From Acetivibrio thermocellus ATCC 27405 (GTDB lineage Bacteria; Bacillota; Clostridia; Acetivibrionales; Acetivibrionaceae): a stretch of 64,000 nucleotides of DNA. The DNA lies in assembly GCF_000015865.1 (NCBI RefSeq), contig NC_009012.1, forward strand, positions 3,031,081 to 3,095,080, written 5' to 3'. The notes under the pieces were generated by a model that saw only the letters and a list, made by a program, of their open reading frames with translations, did no database searches and had not been told where the DNA came from. A program made the translations under genes and the position numbers. Shown here piece after piece: positions 1 to 9,599 of this stretch (position 1 is the first letter of the stretch; the number at the start of each line of letters is the position of its first letter).

Positions 1-170
1 AAAGTTTTGTAAATAGTAAGTCACGCCGGAAGTTGTAATCGAATTAGTATGATTTACCATAACCATCAGCCGTATTTTCCTGAATAGTGCCTGATAAAAT
101 TTAGGTCAAGAGCTTTTTATCATAAAAAAACAGACTTTATTACAAGAATAGATTCCGGAGGAAATTAATA

Positions 171-719
171 ATGATGTTGGATATAAAAGAATCAAAAATT
201 ATCGGGTGTTATGAGCTTATCCCCAGAATTTTCAGTGACAACAGAGGAAGGTTTGTAAAGACGTTTCACGAGGAGGTTTTTGCTCAGGCAGGATTGGAAA
301 CTAATTTTGCTGAAGAATATTATTCTGTGTCACATAAAGGAGTGTTAAGGGGATTACATTTTCAGAAACCTCCCAGAGAGCATACAAAAGTAGTGTATTG
401 TGTGCACGGCGAAGTTATGGATGTAGTTGTTGATTTGAGGGTTGGTTCCCCAACTTATGGGAAATATGACATATTTGACTTAAACTCAGATAAGGCAAAT
501 ATGATTTACATTCCAAAAGGACTGGCTCATGGTTTTTATGTAAAAAGTAATCAGGCGATTCTTATCTACAAGGTCACTACAGTTTATTCACCCGAAAATG
601 ACACTGGTATCCGTTGGGATTCAGTAGGTATTCCGTGGCCAAATGATAATCCCATTATGTCAGAAAGAGATAGAATGCTGCCTGTATTTGAAGAAATGCA
701 AAACATATTTACCTATTAA
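171..719 (+). CDS. rfbC: dTDP-4-dehydrorhamnose 3,5-epimerase family protein (RfbC-like)
   Basis: Cupin-fold epimerase of nucleotide-linked 4-keto-6-deoxyhexoses, 182 residues, the usual length for RfbC. The family signature LRGLHFQ carries the catalytic His (about residue 63), followed by the metal-free cupin stretch with VHGEVMDVVVDLR, and the conserved YKVTTVYSPEND with the active-site Tyr. A GGAGGAAATT ribosome site lies just upstream; the start could be either of two adjacent ATGs (171 or 174). It converges on CDP-glucose dehydratase and cytidylyltransferase genes, so the real substrate may be a CDP-sugar rather than dTDP-4-keto-rhamnose (inference). Confidence 0.88.
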   Translation: MMLDIKESKIIGCYELIPRIFSDNRGRFVKTFHEEVFAQAGLETNFAEEYYSVSHKGVLRGLHFQKPPREHTKVVYCVHGEVMDVVVDLRVGSPTYGKYDIFDLNSDKANMIYIPKGLAHGFYVKSNQAILIYKVTTVYSPENDTGIRWDSVGIPWPNDNPIMSERDRMLPVFEEMQNIFTY

Positions 720-746
720 GATAATGAGACGGGATTTGTTTTTTAT

Positions 747-1886
747 TTACATTGCACAAATTTGATTTTCATGGAGAGAATTGTTTTTTGCGGATTTTTT
801 TGCAGAGATGGATAATGGGCTGTTGTTTTTAAAAGCTGATACTCCGCTGAAAAAATCCTCTATATGTGAACAAGCATATTTGTCAAAATTCTTTTCATAA
901 ATCAGTTTATACAATTCTACGGTCTTATGCATGGCATGATCTATATCATATTGAGGATTCCAATTTAATAACTTGTTGGACTTACTACTGTCCAGCATCA
1001 ATATCTGACTTTCATATACTGAATCATCCGGTTTTGTATAATAGTCCAACCCGTCACCCCAGACATGACAGAATTTATCCACGATTTCTATTGTGGTTTT
1101 GCAATCATCTTCTTTAGGTCCGAAATTGTATGCTCCCGCCAGACTTCTGTCGCAGTATTGCTTCATTCCAATAAGCAGATACCCGTACAAGCAATCCATT
1201 ACATACTGATACGGCCTTATTGAATAGGGATTTCTGATCTCTATTTTGTTCCTGCTGAATGCTGCTCTTACACAATCCGGAATAATTCTGTTTTTTGAAA
1301 AATCTCCCGCGCCAATGACATTTCCTGCTCTGGCAGTGGAAACAGCCGGAGAATCATCAGTATCAAAGAAAGATTTTTTATAGCTGTAGGTTACCAATTC
1401 CGAACATGACTTGGAATTTGAATAGGGTTCTTGTCCACACAAATAGTCTGTTTCAGTGTATCCTTTGTTAACATTTATATTTTTATATACTTTATCGGTT
1501 GTTACATTAACCACGGACCTGACTGAACTGCAGTGTCTTACTGCTTCGAGCAGATTGACTGTTCCCATGACATTGGTTTCATAGGTATATAAAGGATTTT
1601 TATACGATTCCCTCACAATAGGCTGCGCAGCCAAATGAAAAACAATCTCAGGTTTGAATGTATCGAATACTTTTTTTAATTTGTCATAGTTTCTAATGTC
1701 GCCAATATATGAGTTCATGTTTTTGTGCAGCTTCAGATTTAAATATAAATCCGAGCTTTCTTTTGATTCCAGTGCATATCCGCAAACCTCGGCACCAAAT
1801 TGCAGCAATATCTCGGATAACCATGAACCTTTAAAACCGGTATGACCTGTTATAAGCACTCTTTTGTTTTTATAAAAATTTTTCAT
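747..1886 (-). CDS. rfbG: CDP-glucose 4,6-dehydratase
   Basis: Short-chain dehydrogenase/reductase-type NAD-dependent dehydratase converting CDP-glucose to CDP-4-keto-6-deoxyglucose. The N-terminal nucleotide-binding loop TGHTGFKGSW and the catalytic YSNSK (YxxxK) are present, with the extended length (about 379 residues) of the RfbG subfamily. Reading upstream gives in-frame starts at 1904 and 1895, but a GAGAGGT ribosome site is placed best for the ATG at 1886. It lies about 75 bases downstream of the cytidylyltransferase that makes its substrate, so the two form an operon. The C-terminal tail is rich in Ser/Lys/Asn. Confidence 0.9.
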   Translation of the reverse strand: MKNFYKNKRVLITGHTGFKGSWLSEILLQFGAEVCGYALESKESSDLYLNLKLHKNMNSYIGDIRNYDKLKKVFDTFKPEIVFHLAAQPIVRESYKNPLYTYETNVMGTVNLLEAVRHCSSVRSVVNVTTDKVYKNINVNKGYTETDYLCGQEPYSNSKSCSELVTYSYKKSFFDTDDSPAVSTARAGNVIGAGDFSKNRIIPDCVRAAFSRNKIEIRNPYSIRPYQYVMDCLYGYLLIGMKQYCDRSLAGAYNFGPKEDDCKTTIEIVDKFCHVWGDGLDYYTKPDDSVYESQILMLDSSKSNKLLNWNPQYDIDHAMHKTVELYKLIYEKNFDKYACSHIEDFFSGVSAFKNNSPLSISAKKSAKNNSLHENQICAM

Positions 1887-1961
1887 AATTACCATACCTC
1901 TCATGTGTTATCGTTTTCATACATTGTTATATCTGCGGAAATTATTTGATAAATATGTGGC

Positions 1962-2741
1962 TTACCATACTTTCCACGGTGCTGAATTTGAGCTCCATAA
2001 ACGTTCCAACATTATTTTATCCCTCATGGTATCCATACATTGCCAGAAGCCAAAGTGCTTGTATGCTGCCAACTGTCCGCCGGATGCCAGTTTATGCATT
2101 GGTTCCTGTTCAAATACCAAATCATCTCTGTAATCCAAATACTCAAAAATCTCAGGTTCCGCTACCATGAATCCGCCGTTGACCCAACCGCCGTGTTCTT
2201 TTGCTTTTTCACTAAACTTCTCGATTGTATAGTCATCCTCTCCAAAAGATAGCACTCCGAATCGTCCGCCGGGTTGTATTGCAGTCATGGTCAATACTTT
2301 TCCGTGCTTTCTATGAAAGTTTACCAATTCATTGAGAGGCACATCGCTTAGCCCGTCTCCGTAGGTAAGCATGAAGCTTTCATTTCCAATATACTTCTGA
2401 ATTCTTTTAATACGGGCTCCGGTTTGAGTACATAACCCGGTATCTACCAACGTAACCTTCCAGGGTTCGGCAATATTATTATGAATAATCATGTTGTTTT
2501 GCCGGGAAAAATCAAAGGTGACATCAGATAGATGCAAATAATAGTTTGCGAAATACTCCTTTATTAAAAATCCTTTGTAACCGCAACAAATGATAAAATC
2601 ATTATAGCCATAATATGAATAGTATTTCATGATGTGCCATAGAATAGGAGCTTCTCCGATTTCTATCATTGGCTTTGGTTTCAAATGACTTTCTTCACTG
2701 ATGCGAGTTCCCATTCCTCCTGCCAATATGACAACTTTCAA
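1962..2741 (-). CDS. rfbF: Glucose-1-phosphate cytidylyltransferase
   Basis: Makes CDP-glucose from glucose-1-phosphate and CTP, the first step of CDP-deoxysugar synthesis. It is 259 residues, the family norm. The N-terminal nucleotidyltransferase loop LAGGMGTRISEE and the sugar-binding KPKPMIEIG are clear, followed by YGDGLSDV with the metal-binding Asp. First gene of a two-gene minus-strand operon with rfbG. No rfbH or later deoxysugar gene follows within the window; the rest of the pathway may lie to the left. Confidence 0.93.
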   Translation of the reverse strand: MKVVILAGGMGTRISEESHLKPKPMIEIGEAPILWHIMKYYSYYGYNDFIICCGYKGFLIKEYFANYYLHLSDVTFDFSRQNNMIIHNNIAEPWKVTLVDTGLCTQTGARIKRIQKYIGNESFMLTYGDGLSDVPLNELVNFHRKHGKVLTMTAIQPGGRFGVLSFGEDDYTIEKFSEKAKEHGGWVNGGFMVAEPEIFEYLDYRDDLVFEQEPMHKLASGGQLAAYKHFGFWQCMDTMRDKIMLERLWSSNSAPWKVW

Positions 2742-2933
2742 ATTATTTCATCCTCTCCGGCTAATACAGCATTTCAATGCAATGATAAATCCATTAATCT
2801 CAGTATCGGTTAGTTATTTTTAAAACTTTATAGTAATTTTTTTGCATTTTCACCACTTAATTATTTCTATATGATTGGAAGAATAAAAACATTGTTTTTG
2901 CCACCGTCGGTGTATAATTAGTCATCAATTACT

Positions 2934-3006
2934 ACCGTAATAGACAAGATTTATTTTTTTGATGTATAGACGAAGGAATAAGCACTTGTTAAGCAGGAAA
3001 AAACAT
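2934..3006 (+). repeat. Imperfect direct repeat, copy 1
   Basis: About 70 bases matching 9967-10037 in the same orientation. Shared blocks include TAATAGACAAGATTTATTTT, ATGTATAGA, AAGCAC, TAAG and GGAAAAAA; differences are scattered substitutions and a short indel in the T tract. Each copy opens a short basic reading frame beginning MYR-R-KHLL. A TATAAT-like hexamer lies about 20 bases before this copy. The two copies bracket the accessory block between 3.0 and 9.8 kb. Confidence 0.75.
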
Positions 3007-3041
3007 TTATGTTGCCCTTACAAATATAATAGTTATTGTAG

Positions 3042-4823
3042 CTATTGCAATTTTGAATCAAACCATTCCTTAAATAATGTAGGTTCAACAACTAATTCAT
3101 CCGTACGCAACACAGAACATTCCCGTTCATCCACAATGTCTTCATTTTTATTTTGTAAATATAGTACTAATCTGATTGACAAATCGTTGAAATAATATTC
3201 AAATTTGTTATTGCCTTTATTAGCGCCGTTCATTGAATCCTTAATAACATTAACGATATCTTCTTTTGATTTTACAGAATAGTCCTCAGGATTTCCCTGT
3301 TCTACATGTACATCGTATAATTTTTGTGCTATTTCATCAATTGTATAATAATTAAATATATCAACTTCTTTCAGGTTGACCAAATCAATATTTACATATT
3401 CTTCATCATGGAAATATTCATTGTATTCATCATTTTTAATTTCTTTTGAGTGATTGTAATAATTACCATTGGTGTAAATACATATTGAAGCAAATTTTTC
3501 ATTTTTTATAGTTTCACCGACTGTTATGCTAAATTTGCCTTCAACGCCCATGTTCTTAATTTTTTCTATTTGTTTATTTATGTATTTTTTGATAGTGTCA
3601 TTGATAAAATTTTGCTTAATATTATCAGAGTAGTTAAACTCTTCATAAGAAATTATTAATTTGCCCAGTGTTTTAGATACTGTGTTTGATTTTTGATTAT
3701 TTTCATAAAAATTGTCTAAAATATCTATTTTTTCTTCAAAATGGTTAACGATTGTCTGAAGAGTATCTTGCATAGGCAAAACATTGTAGTAGTGGCTTTC
3801 TTCTTGTTTGGTTAAATATATTCGCTTATCTGTTTTATCATATTGATAGGTTGATATAACGTTCCATCGCCAGGCCGAACCGCCATATTGGCTTATTGAA
3901 ATAGTACCGTTATCAATATTTGTTGACACAATTGGTTTGCCTAAAAGACCTCCATGTGATGTTATCAATCCTTCGACTTCTCCGTGTTTTACGTATCCAT
4001 TTTCACTTCCAAAAAGAATAAGTGTTACTCTGCTATTGCCATAAGATTCAGTGCCGTCCTGAGGAGTATCTATTTCAAAAGTAATAATTACATCTTCATA
4101 ACTGTCATGATTTATGTTCCCGCGAGTGAGAAAAAGTGGGTGACAATTGTCATAATCACTGAAATCAGCTATCAAATTAACAATATCATTATAAACTGCA
4201 TCTATTAAATTTGCACCATCCTTTTTTATGTATACATCCACAATTTCTTCTTCACTGTCAGACGCAGTTAATATATAAATGTAATTGCCTATTTTTAACT
4301 CAATAAAGCTTATATTATTATCACTGTGGCTTATTTTGCATTCTTCAATTTTCAAGGATTTATCTATCTGATTAACATCATTTAATGACATGCCCTTCTT
4401 AAATCCAAAATTTCTTAATGCTTCTATTTCATATGGTACTGATATTTCAATATAACTGGGTGTGAGTCTTTCAGAATTATTGGCAAAGTAAAGAGTCACT
4501 TTATCAAAAAATACAGTGGGGAATTCAAGGGAGTATCTGAAAAAACTCGAATCGGTATAGTTACTATTTTCAATTTTCTGCTCTTTGAAATAGTTGTAAT
4601 ATAAGTTAAAGTACTCATCAATATCCTTTTTAGATATTAATTGTTCGGACTTTGAAGAATTGTCTGTTGTGAAATTATCTATTGTCAAATTGTCTGTTGC
4701 CGAACTGTTTGGTGTGCTTTCATTATCCGGACTTGTAGTGATATTTTTCATATTATTATTACAGGAAACCATTATAAAGGTAATAAAGATAAATATTATA
4801 ATTGTGAAAATTTTATATTTCAT
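3042..4823 (-). CDS. Putative lipoprotein, unknown function
   Basis: 593-residue exported lipoprotein. The signal peptide is followed by a lipobox ending MVSC, then an Asn/Ser/Thr-rich linker (residues about 22-60). A region around residues 225-330 (RGNINHDSYEDVIITFE, SISQYGGSAWRW) resembles VCBS/FG-GAP-like 'D-N-D' repeats. The C-terminal part (about 370-590) faintly recalls DUF4163/DUF3298-type extracellular domains; that is a guess. A GAGGAT ribosome site precedes the ATG. It sits in the repeat-bracketed block with two other lipoprotein-type genes. I do not recognise a specific function. Confidence 0.7.
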   Translation of the reverse strand: MKYKIFTIIIFIFITFIMVSCNNNMKNITTSPDNESTPNSSATDNLTIDNFTTDNSSKSEQLISKKDIDEYFNLYYNYFKEQKIENSNYTDSSFFRYSLEFPTVFFDKVTLYFANNSERLTPSYIEISVPYEIEALRNFGFKKGMSLNDVNQIDKSLKIEECKISHSDNNISFIELKIGNYIYILTASDSEEEIVDVYIKKDGANLIDAVYNDIVNLIADFSDYDNCHPLFLTRGNINHDSYEDVIITFEIDTPQDGTESYGNSRVTLILFGSENGYVKHGEVEGLITSHGGLLGKPIVSTNIDNGTISISQYGGSAWRWNVISTYQYDKTDKRIYLTKQEESHYYNVLPMQDTLQTIVNHFEEKIDILDNFYENNQKSNTVSKTLGKLIISYEEFNYSDNIKQNFINDTIKKYINKQIEKIKNMGVEGKFSITVGETIKNEKFASICIYTNGNYYNHSKEIKNDEYNEYFHDEEYVNIDLVNLKEVDIFNYYTIDEIAQKLYDVHVEQGNPEDYSVKSKEDIVNVIKDSMNGANKGNNKFEYYFNDLSIRLVLYLQNKNEDIVDERECSVLRTDELVVEPTLFKEWFDSKLQ

Positions 4824-4910
4824 CTGTTATCCTCATATCATTATTATTATGATAAATATTACAATTCTTTAGTAAAAAACGCAAGTGCCAACACAGTTAA
4901 TTTGCAATTT

Positions 4911-5597
4911 CTATATCAATCTACTACACTTTTTCTTCAATTTTAATGAATCGTTCAGGTGCACAACTTGATGTCTGGTTATGGGCATAAGTATTAACCC
5001 TGCTATATTCTTTTTCCCCCAAAAGTCCAATAACCATTTGGAATCCTCGACATCTAAGACTCCGCCTTCGTCTAAAATACGATTCAGTCTGGTTTTTTGG
5101 ACTTTTTTCTTAAAATCATCCGGTTTCAGTTTTAGAATAACCTCTCTGGTTCTTTTTCCTACTGCCTTTCTGTATTCCCGCAGCTCTTCCATATTGATTT
5201 TTTCACTTAAGGATATTATTTCATCATCGCTCATTGCATTGCCGGTATCGCTTACTTCGATATTTAACCTGGCAGGCCAATTTTGACGTTTAAATTCCTG
5301 AATTTCATCCGCAATTAAAATGTTTACTGTCAAATCTTCTATTCTTGTAATATGCCAAATATTCCAGGCAATAGTTACATCTTCTTTTGTCGGCATTGTG
5401 ACAAAAGTTTTTTTGTCCAAGCCTTCCCAAAGCTCATCTTCCAGTGTTGGTATATTCCTGCCGTACACATCGTGTGAATGCACCATGGAATGCAGATCTT
5501 GTATTAACTCAATCGTTTCGTTAAACTTGTCTTCATTTAGTATTATATTTTTTAGTCGTTTTTGTTTTGGATTCCAGTCCCTGGCTACACTAAACAT
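4911..5597 (-). CDS. DinB-like domain protein
   Basis: 228 residues resembling the DinB/YfiT four-helix-bundle metalloprotein superfamily. Candidate metal ligands are His residues in LHSMVHSH (about 36-42), IWHITRIED (about 83) and the late RHQVVHLND (about 212), the spacing expected for this fold. Members act as thiol-dependent transferases or have unknown roles. An AAGGTAGGA ribosome site lies before the ATG. The gene appears intact, unlike several neighbours. Confidence 0.65.
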   Translation of the reverse strand: MFSVARDWNPKQKRLKNIILNEDKFNETIELIQDLHSMVHSHDVYGRNIPTLEDELWEGLDKKTFVTMPTKEDVTIAWNIWHITRIEDLTVNILIADEIQEFKRQNWPARLNIEVSDTGNAMSDDEIISLSEKINMEELREYRKAVGKRTREVILKLKPDDFKKKVQKTRLNRILDEGGVLDVEDSKWLLDFWGKKNIAGLILMPITRHQVVHLNDSLKLKKKCSRLI

Positions 5598-5654
5598 TTA
5601 AAATCCTACCTTTTTAAAATATGTAATTGCTTATAACAAGACAATAGATATATT

Positions 5655-6512
5655 CTACTTGTTATTAATATTTTTTAAAAAAGCTTTATTTATTTCATTG
5701 GTGAAAGTACTTGGTGTCCAATAAGTTTTATCCTCCGGTAATTCAAGGCTGTCAGCGCTATATATACCTACAATGTAGCAGGAATCATCTACATAAATTA
5801 ATATGTATATTAAAATTATCAGTTTGTAGCATATGACTATTTTATCACAGTATATTCCATAAGTAAATTAAATTTGTTGTGACCGGCAAAATAAAGCTAT
5901 TTTGAACTATTCTTGGGTCTCCTACATCTTCAAGCGGTTCATAGCCTGTTGAACCATATTTCCGTATTATAGAGCAATATTCCTCCTCGGCAATATCAAA
6001 TTCTTTACCCAGGACGTCTTTAGCTCGAAAATGGCCGATAAACTTATTATTTTTTTTATAATCGCCGTATGTATAAAGTTTGTCTGATGTTACCAATTTT
6101 TCGTCTTTATCAATCGTATAGAAGAATTCTTTAGAGTATCCCATACGTCCCCATAAATGTTCAATAACACATTTACCGTCGCTGTCCATTAGCAAACTAA
6201 GATTATAACGTGCTTCAACTTGAATGACGGACACGGGAGTTCCGTTTTGTAAAGCATAAATCCCGGAAATTCTTTCATTTGCCCCAATTAATAATTCCGG
6301 GAGACCGTTGCTGTTTAATCGATTTGAATGTATTATATGCATAGGAAGTATTATCGGGCGATATAGTAGGTGAAGTTTGTGACAATACCGTTGAAGGTAT
6401 ATCAATTTTTTTGATTATCTGTTGCTTGATGGTAACAGGAACAAAACAATAAAGTTGTAAATGTTGCCCAAAATGTGATTTTTAAAATTTCTATATATTG
6501 TTTTAACTTTAA
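5655..6512 (-). pseudogene. Frameshifted lipoprotein gene remnant
   Basis: The longest open piece is 5845-6405, but its coding neighbours lie in other frames. Upstream, another frame (about 6512 to 6410) reads a lipoprotein leader ending TLLFCSC and then Gln/Asn-rich sequence. It runs into a seven-base homopolymer at 6406-6412, where the frame is lost, and a further shift is needed near 6330. Downstream, past the stop at 5845, a third frame continues to a stop at 5655, reading CYIVGIYSADSLELPEDK. The middle contains NRLNSNGLPELLIGAN, an FG-GAP/VCBS-like 'N-NG-PELLIG' motif. No good ribosome site was found for 6405. Confidence 0.65.
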
Positions 6513-6516
6513 TGAA

Positions 6517-7842
6517 TTATATAAGCTGCTCAAAAATATTCATCCCCTTACTATCTCCAATATCCAATTTGGCAAAGTTACGATATGCTTGCCTGTAACC
6601 ATAATTCATGGCCAGATTATAAAAGATATTTACTCGTGATTTACATATTCGCTTTATTATGCTTTTCCACGAATAAAACTTTCTTCGAAATTCGTTATAG
6701 CCGTTTAGCAATTCCTCGGGACTCATTTGCTTCGGTACATATGCAACCCTTGTTTTGCCGTTGTAATAATTCCAACCAACATCAAGTAGCCGGCCTTCAT
6801 TTTTATATTGGTCATATATCCCGGTTCCGGGAAAAGGAGTTAGTATACTTGCAGTTACTCCGTCGATTCCGATGTCATTACATGCTTTTAAGGTTGTTTC
6901 GAATACATCCGGCGTGTCGGAGTCAAACCCAAAAACAATACCGGCTTGGATGCTGATTCCATGTCGGTGAAGTTTATCTGCAATCTTCCCATACTGCTCA
7001 ATTTTATTAAAACTCTTATTCGCATCTTTAAGACCCTGCTCGGAAAACGATTCCAAGCCCAGGAACAAATACAGACACCCTGCGGATTTGGCCAGGCGGA
7101 GTAATTCTTCATCCTCACAGCTGTGCGCTGTTACTTGTGCAGCCCATTTTTTGTTTAGCTTTGCCAAATCTTTTAGCAGGGCTTTTGTGTAGCTTGGATC
7201 GGCAAAGAAATTATCATCCCAAAATACGAAATACTTATTTGGCATACTGGCTATATCCTTTATTACCTCGTCAACCGGACGAGTTCTAAACGTATTGTGA
7301 TAGATTTTCTTAAGACTGCAATAGCTGCAATTATGCGGGCAACCGCGGGAAGCAAAAACAGCGCCGCTTATAAATCTATTGCCGACAATCAAATCCCTGC
7401 GGGGTATCGGAAGACCGGCAAGACTGGGAGCACGTGAACTTGTGTAAACTTTTTGGGCTTTTTTGCAAAGGAAGTCGTTTAAGAATTGAGGCCAGGTTTC
7501 TTCAGCTTCTCCTATGAAAATAGTATCGCAATGCAAAGCTGCTTCTTCGGGATTCAAGGTCACATGCGGTCCGCCTAAAGCCACCCACGATCCCAGCTCG
7601 CGGAATTTTTTTGAGATAGCATAAGCATAGGGAGCATTTGGAGTATTTACAGTAATTGCAACCAAGTCGAATTTTTCGAAAATAATTGGTTCTGTATGCT
7701 CATCCAACAGCCTTATGTCATATTCTTTCGGGACGAAGCCTGCAAGATATGGCATGGTCAGCTGCATAAAGTTGTTAAGCTGATAAGCTCTGAATCTTTT
7801 TATTTCCAGGTTTTCAGGAGTAATCATTAATAATGTCGGCAT
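6517..7842 (-). CDS. B12-binding-domain radical SAM protein
   Basis: About 441 residues. The N-terminal part (about 20-125) is a cobalamin-binding-type Rossmann domain (YDIRLLDEHTEP, VALGGPHVTLNPEEA, FIGEAEETWPQFL). The radical SAM domain follows, with the [4Fe-4S] motif CPHNCSYC at about residues 170-177 and IVFGFDSDTPDVFE later. The C-terminal SPEELLNGYNEFRRKFYS matches this class of B12/radical SAM enzymes, which include methyltransferases and ring-forming enzymes; the substrate is unknown. The ATG at 7842 is preferred over 7878 because AGGAAGG lies at the right distance. Confidence 0.85.
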   Translation of the reverse strand: MPTLLMITPENLEIKRFRAYQLNNFMQLTMPYLAGFVPKEYDIRLLDEHTEPIIFEKFDLVAITVNTPNAPYAYAISKKFRELGSWVALGGPHVTLNPEEAALHCDTIFIGEAEETWPQFLNDFLCKKAQKVYTSSRAPSLAGLPIPRRDLIVGNRFISGAVFASRGCPHNCSYCSLKKIYHNTFRTRPVDEVIKDIASMPNKYFVFWDDNFFADPSYTKALLKDLAKLNKKWAAQVTAHSCEDEELLRLAKSAGCLYLFLGLESFSEQGLKDANKSFNKIEQYGKIADKLHRHGISIQAGIVFGFDSDTPDVFETTLKACNDIGIDGVTASILTPFPGTGIYDQYKNEGRLLDVGWNYYNGKTRVAYVPKQMSPEELLNGYNEFRRKFYSWKSIIKRICKSRVNIFYNLAMNYGYRQAYRNFAKLDIGDSKGMNIFEQLI

Positions 7843-7926
7843 TATATTATCAACCTTCCTGTTTATAAAAGCAACCATTTAAGGGGCTTTTGCATGCGGT
7901 TGCGTTTTTGTAAAGTTATTATAGAT

Positions 7927-8215
7927 TTATTCTTTATATGTACCACCGGTATTATCTTTGGATAATGTACCACACTTTTCAATTAATAGGCACTTTACTA
8001 ATGTTTTGCATACCGGTCTGTGTCTCGTTCCTTTAGGAATAATGATGAAATCCCCGGCATCCAAATCAATTAAACCGTCGTCTAATTCAATTTGCATTTT
8101 TCCTTCTATTACATAAAACATTTCATCTGATTCTTCGTGAATATGAAAACGGCACCTCAGTAATTTTGGATTATAAAATTCGAATCCTTACATGACCGGC
8201 TTTGTTCACCCATAT
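7927..8215 (-). pseudogene. Cupin-domain protein, 5'-frameshifted remnant
   Basis: The open frame from 8121 encodes the second half of a small cupin (FYVIEGKMQIELDDG, GDFIIIPKGTRHRP). The same frame extends upstream through FEFYNPKLLRCRFHIHEESDE, which supplies the missing first metal motif (HIHEE), but meets a stop at about 8187. A neighbouring frame continues the protein as NKAGHVRI. A frameshift near 8180-8190 therefore removed the start. A short protein from 8121 could still be made, but it would lack the first cupin motif. Confidence 0.6.
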
Positions 8216-8254
8216 GGGAATGATATTTCAGTATCATACTGTTTTGCAGATAGT

Positions 8255-8929
8255 TTATCTTTTTACAAAAGAATCTTTATCGTATATATATTCTTCCGGT
8301 TTATTTGGTTCAAAGTACACTACAAAAAGCTTTTTATCTTTATCTGCCAAAATTACCGATTTTGCGCCGATGCTTTTATTAATATCAGATACGCATACTT
8401 TGTCTTCTTTCAGCATGTATATTTTTGTTTCGGGAATTGTGCCCGAAGTTGAAACAATTTCTTTCTTATTGTCATTGTCCAAATCTATTTCGAAAGTGTT
8501 TCCGTCTACCTGTATAATTGAATTTTCAGGGTTTTCATCAATGAGCCAGTAAAATGCCTGAGCATAATCAGCGCCTAATATCCCGTAAATCTTTACCGCT
8601 TTCTTTCCAAATACCTCAACTTTCTCAATGCCCATTAGATCGTCCGGTGTGTCTACCATTGACACTTCACCTATATAATAGGATTTGCCGTTGAAAGTAA
8701 TTCCGCCTTTTAAAAATTCAGCATTTTCATTGTCCATAAAGATAAAAGCGCTACGTTCATTATCGAGTATCTTTTCTTCAATGATTTTACCGGTGTTATC
8801 CAGTTGGAGACCTTCTATTTTTGAGCTGTCTGTTTGAGAAAATTCCAATGGATATATTTTATCTTCTTTATTACATCCGCTGAGCAAAAGAATTGAAATT
8901 AAAAGTATAATTAATAGCTTAAGTTTCAT
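8255..8929 (-). CDS. Putative lipoprotein
   Basis: 224-residue secreted lipoprotein with a hydrophobic leader and lipobox LLSGC at about residue 19. The C-terminal half contains IDLDNDNKKEIVSTSG (about 150), an Asp/Asn-rich, FG-GAP-like calcium-loop motif also seen in its lipoprotein neighbours. A good AAGGGGAAG ribosome site precedes the ATG. The frame is intact. No enzymatic motif was recognised; the role is unknown, with an extracellular or wall location inferred. Confidence 0.7.
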   Translation of the reverse strand: MKLKLLIILLISILLLSGCNKEDKIYPLEFSQTDSSKIEGLQLDNTGKIIEEKILDNERSAFIFMDNENAEFLKGGITFNGKSYYIGEVSMVDTPDDLMGIEKVEVFGKKAVKIYGILGADYAQAFYWLIDENPENSIIQVDGNTFEIDLDNDNKKEIVSTSGTIPETKIYMLKEDKVCVSDINKSIGAKSVILADKDKKLFVVYFEPNKPEEYIYDKDSFVKR

Positions 8930-9069
8930 AATTCTTCCCCTTTACCATAATTAACTCAATCCTATTAACAATTCAAAATAATATCGTTGACATCAAATGC
9001 ACCAGGATTGGTGATATACTGAATTAAAAAGTATAAATATACTTTATGGAAATAAACTTTATATATTTT

Positions 9070-9568
9070 TTAACTTATCCAAGACATTTGCGAGCTGTCG
9101 ATAATCCACTTGTTATTTTCTTTTTTTAGAACACATTTAACTCCAACGGCACCTAATCCCGAACGGAACTTGGAACATTCAATAATAATTTCATTGTCTG
9201 ATATTTTATCAACTTTTTCAATTCGTAGAAGAAGCCCGTCCAAACTGTTTAAATCCTTTACCATTCCCTTTTCTTTTAAACTTTCAAATGATTCGTCCAT
9301 TATTTCGACATCATATTTTTTGAAATATTCTAATACAGTTTTTTTATCTGCATTAGTAGCATTTTCTAACGTATGCGTATCTATAGCTATATATTTCATA
9401 TCATCATTAAGGCCTTCATCAATTGGCATGAGTGAATCCAATGCCAATATGTAAACATCTGCTATTATTACTGCTGCTGTTATTAACAGAGTTATTGTCT
9501 ATTGTTTTCGAACAAGCTGTGATTGCAAATAATGACAGTATCGTTATTAAAATCTATACTTTTCTCAT
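9070..9568 (-). pseudogene. Lipoprotein gene with internal stop and frameshift
   Basis: The open piece 9070-9447 can only begin at a TTG and lacks a leader. Just upstream, an ATG at 9568 opens MRKV followed by an amber codon, after which the same frame gives a typical lipoprotein leader (LITILSLFAITAC) and an Asn/Ser-rich linker. A shift near 9460 joins the linker to the body (DVYILALDSLMPIDEG). Both lesions would block synthesis of the exported form. The body ends NKWIIDSSQMSW, as in small secreted domains with an NTF2-like end. Confidence 0.6.
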
Positions 9569-9599
9569 CCTGCACGCCCCTGTTATTTTATGATTAATT

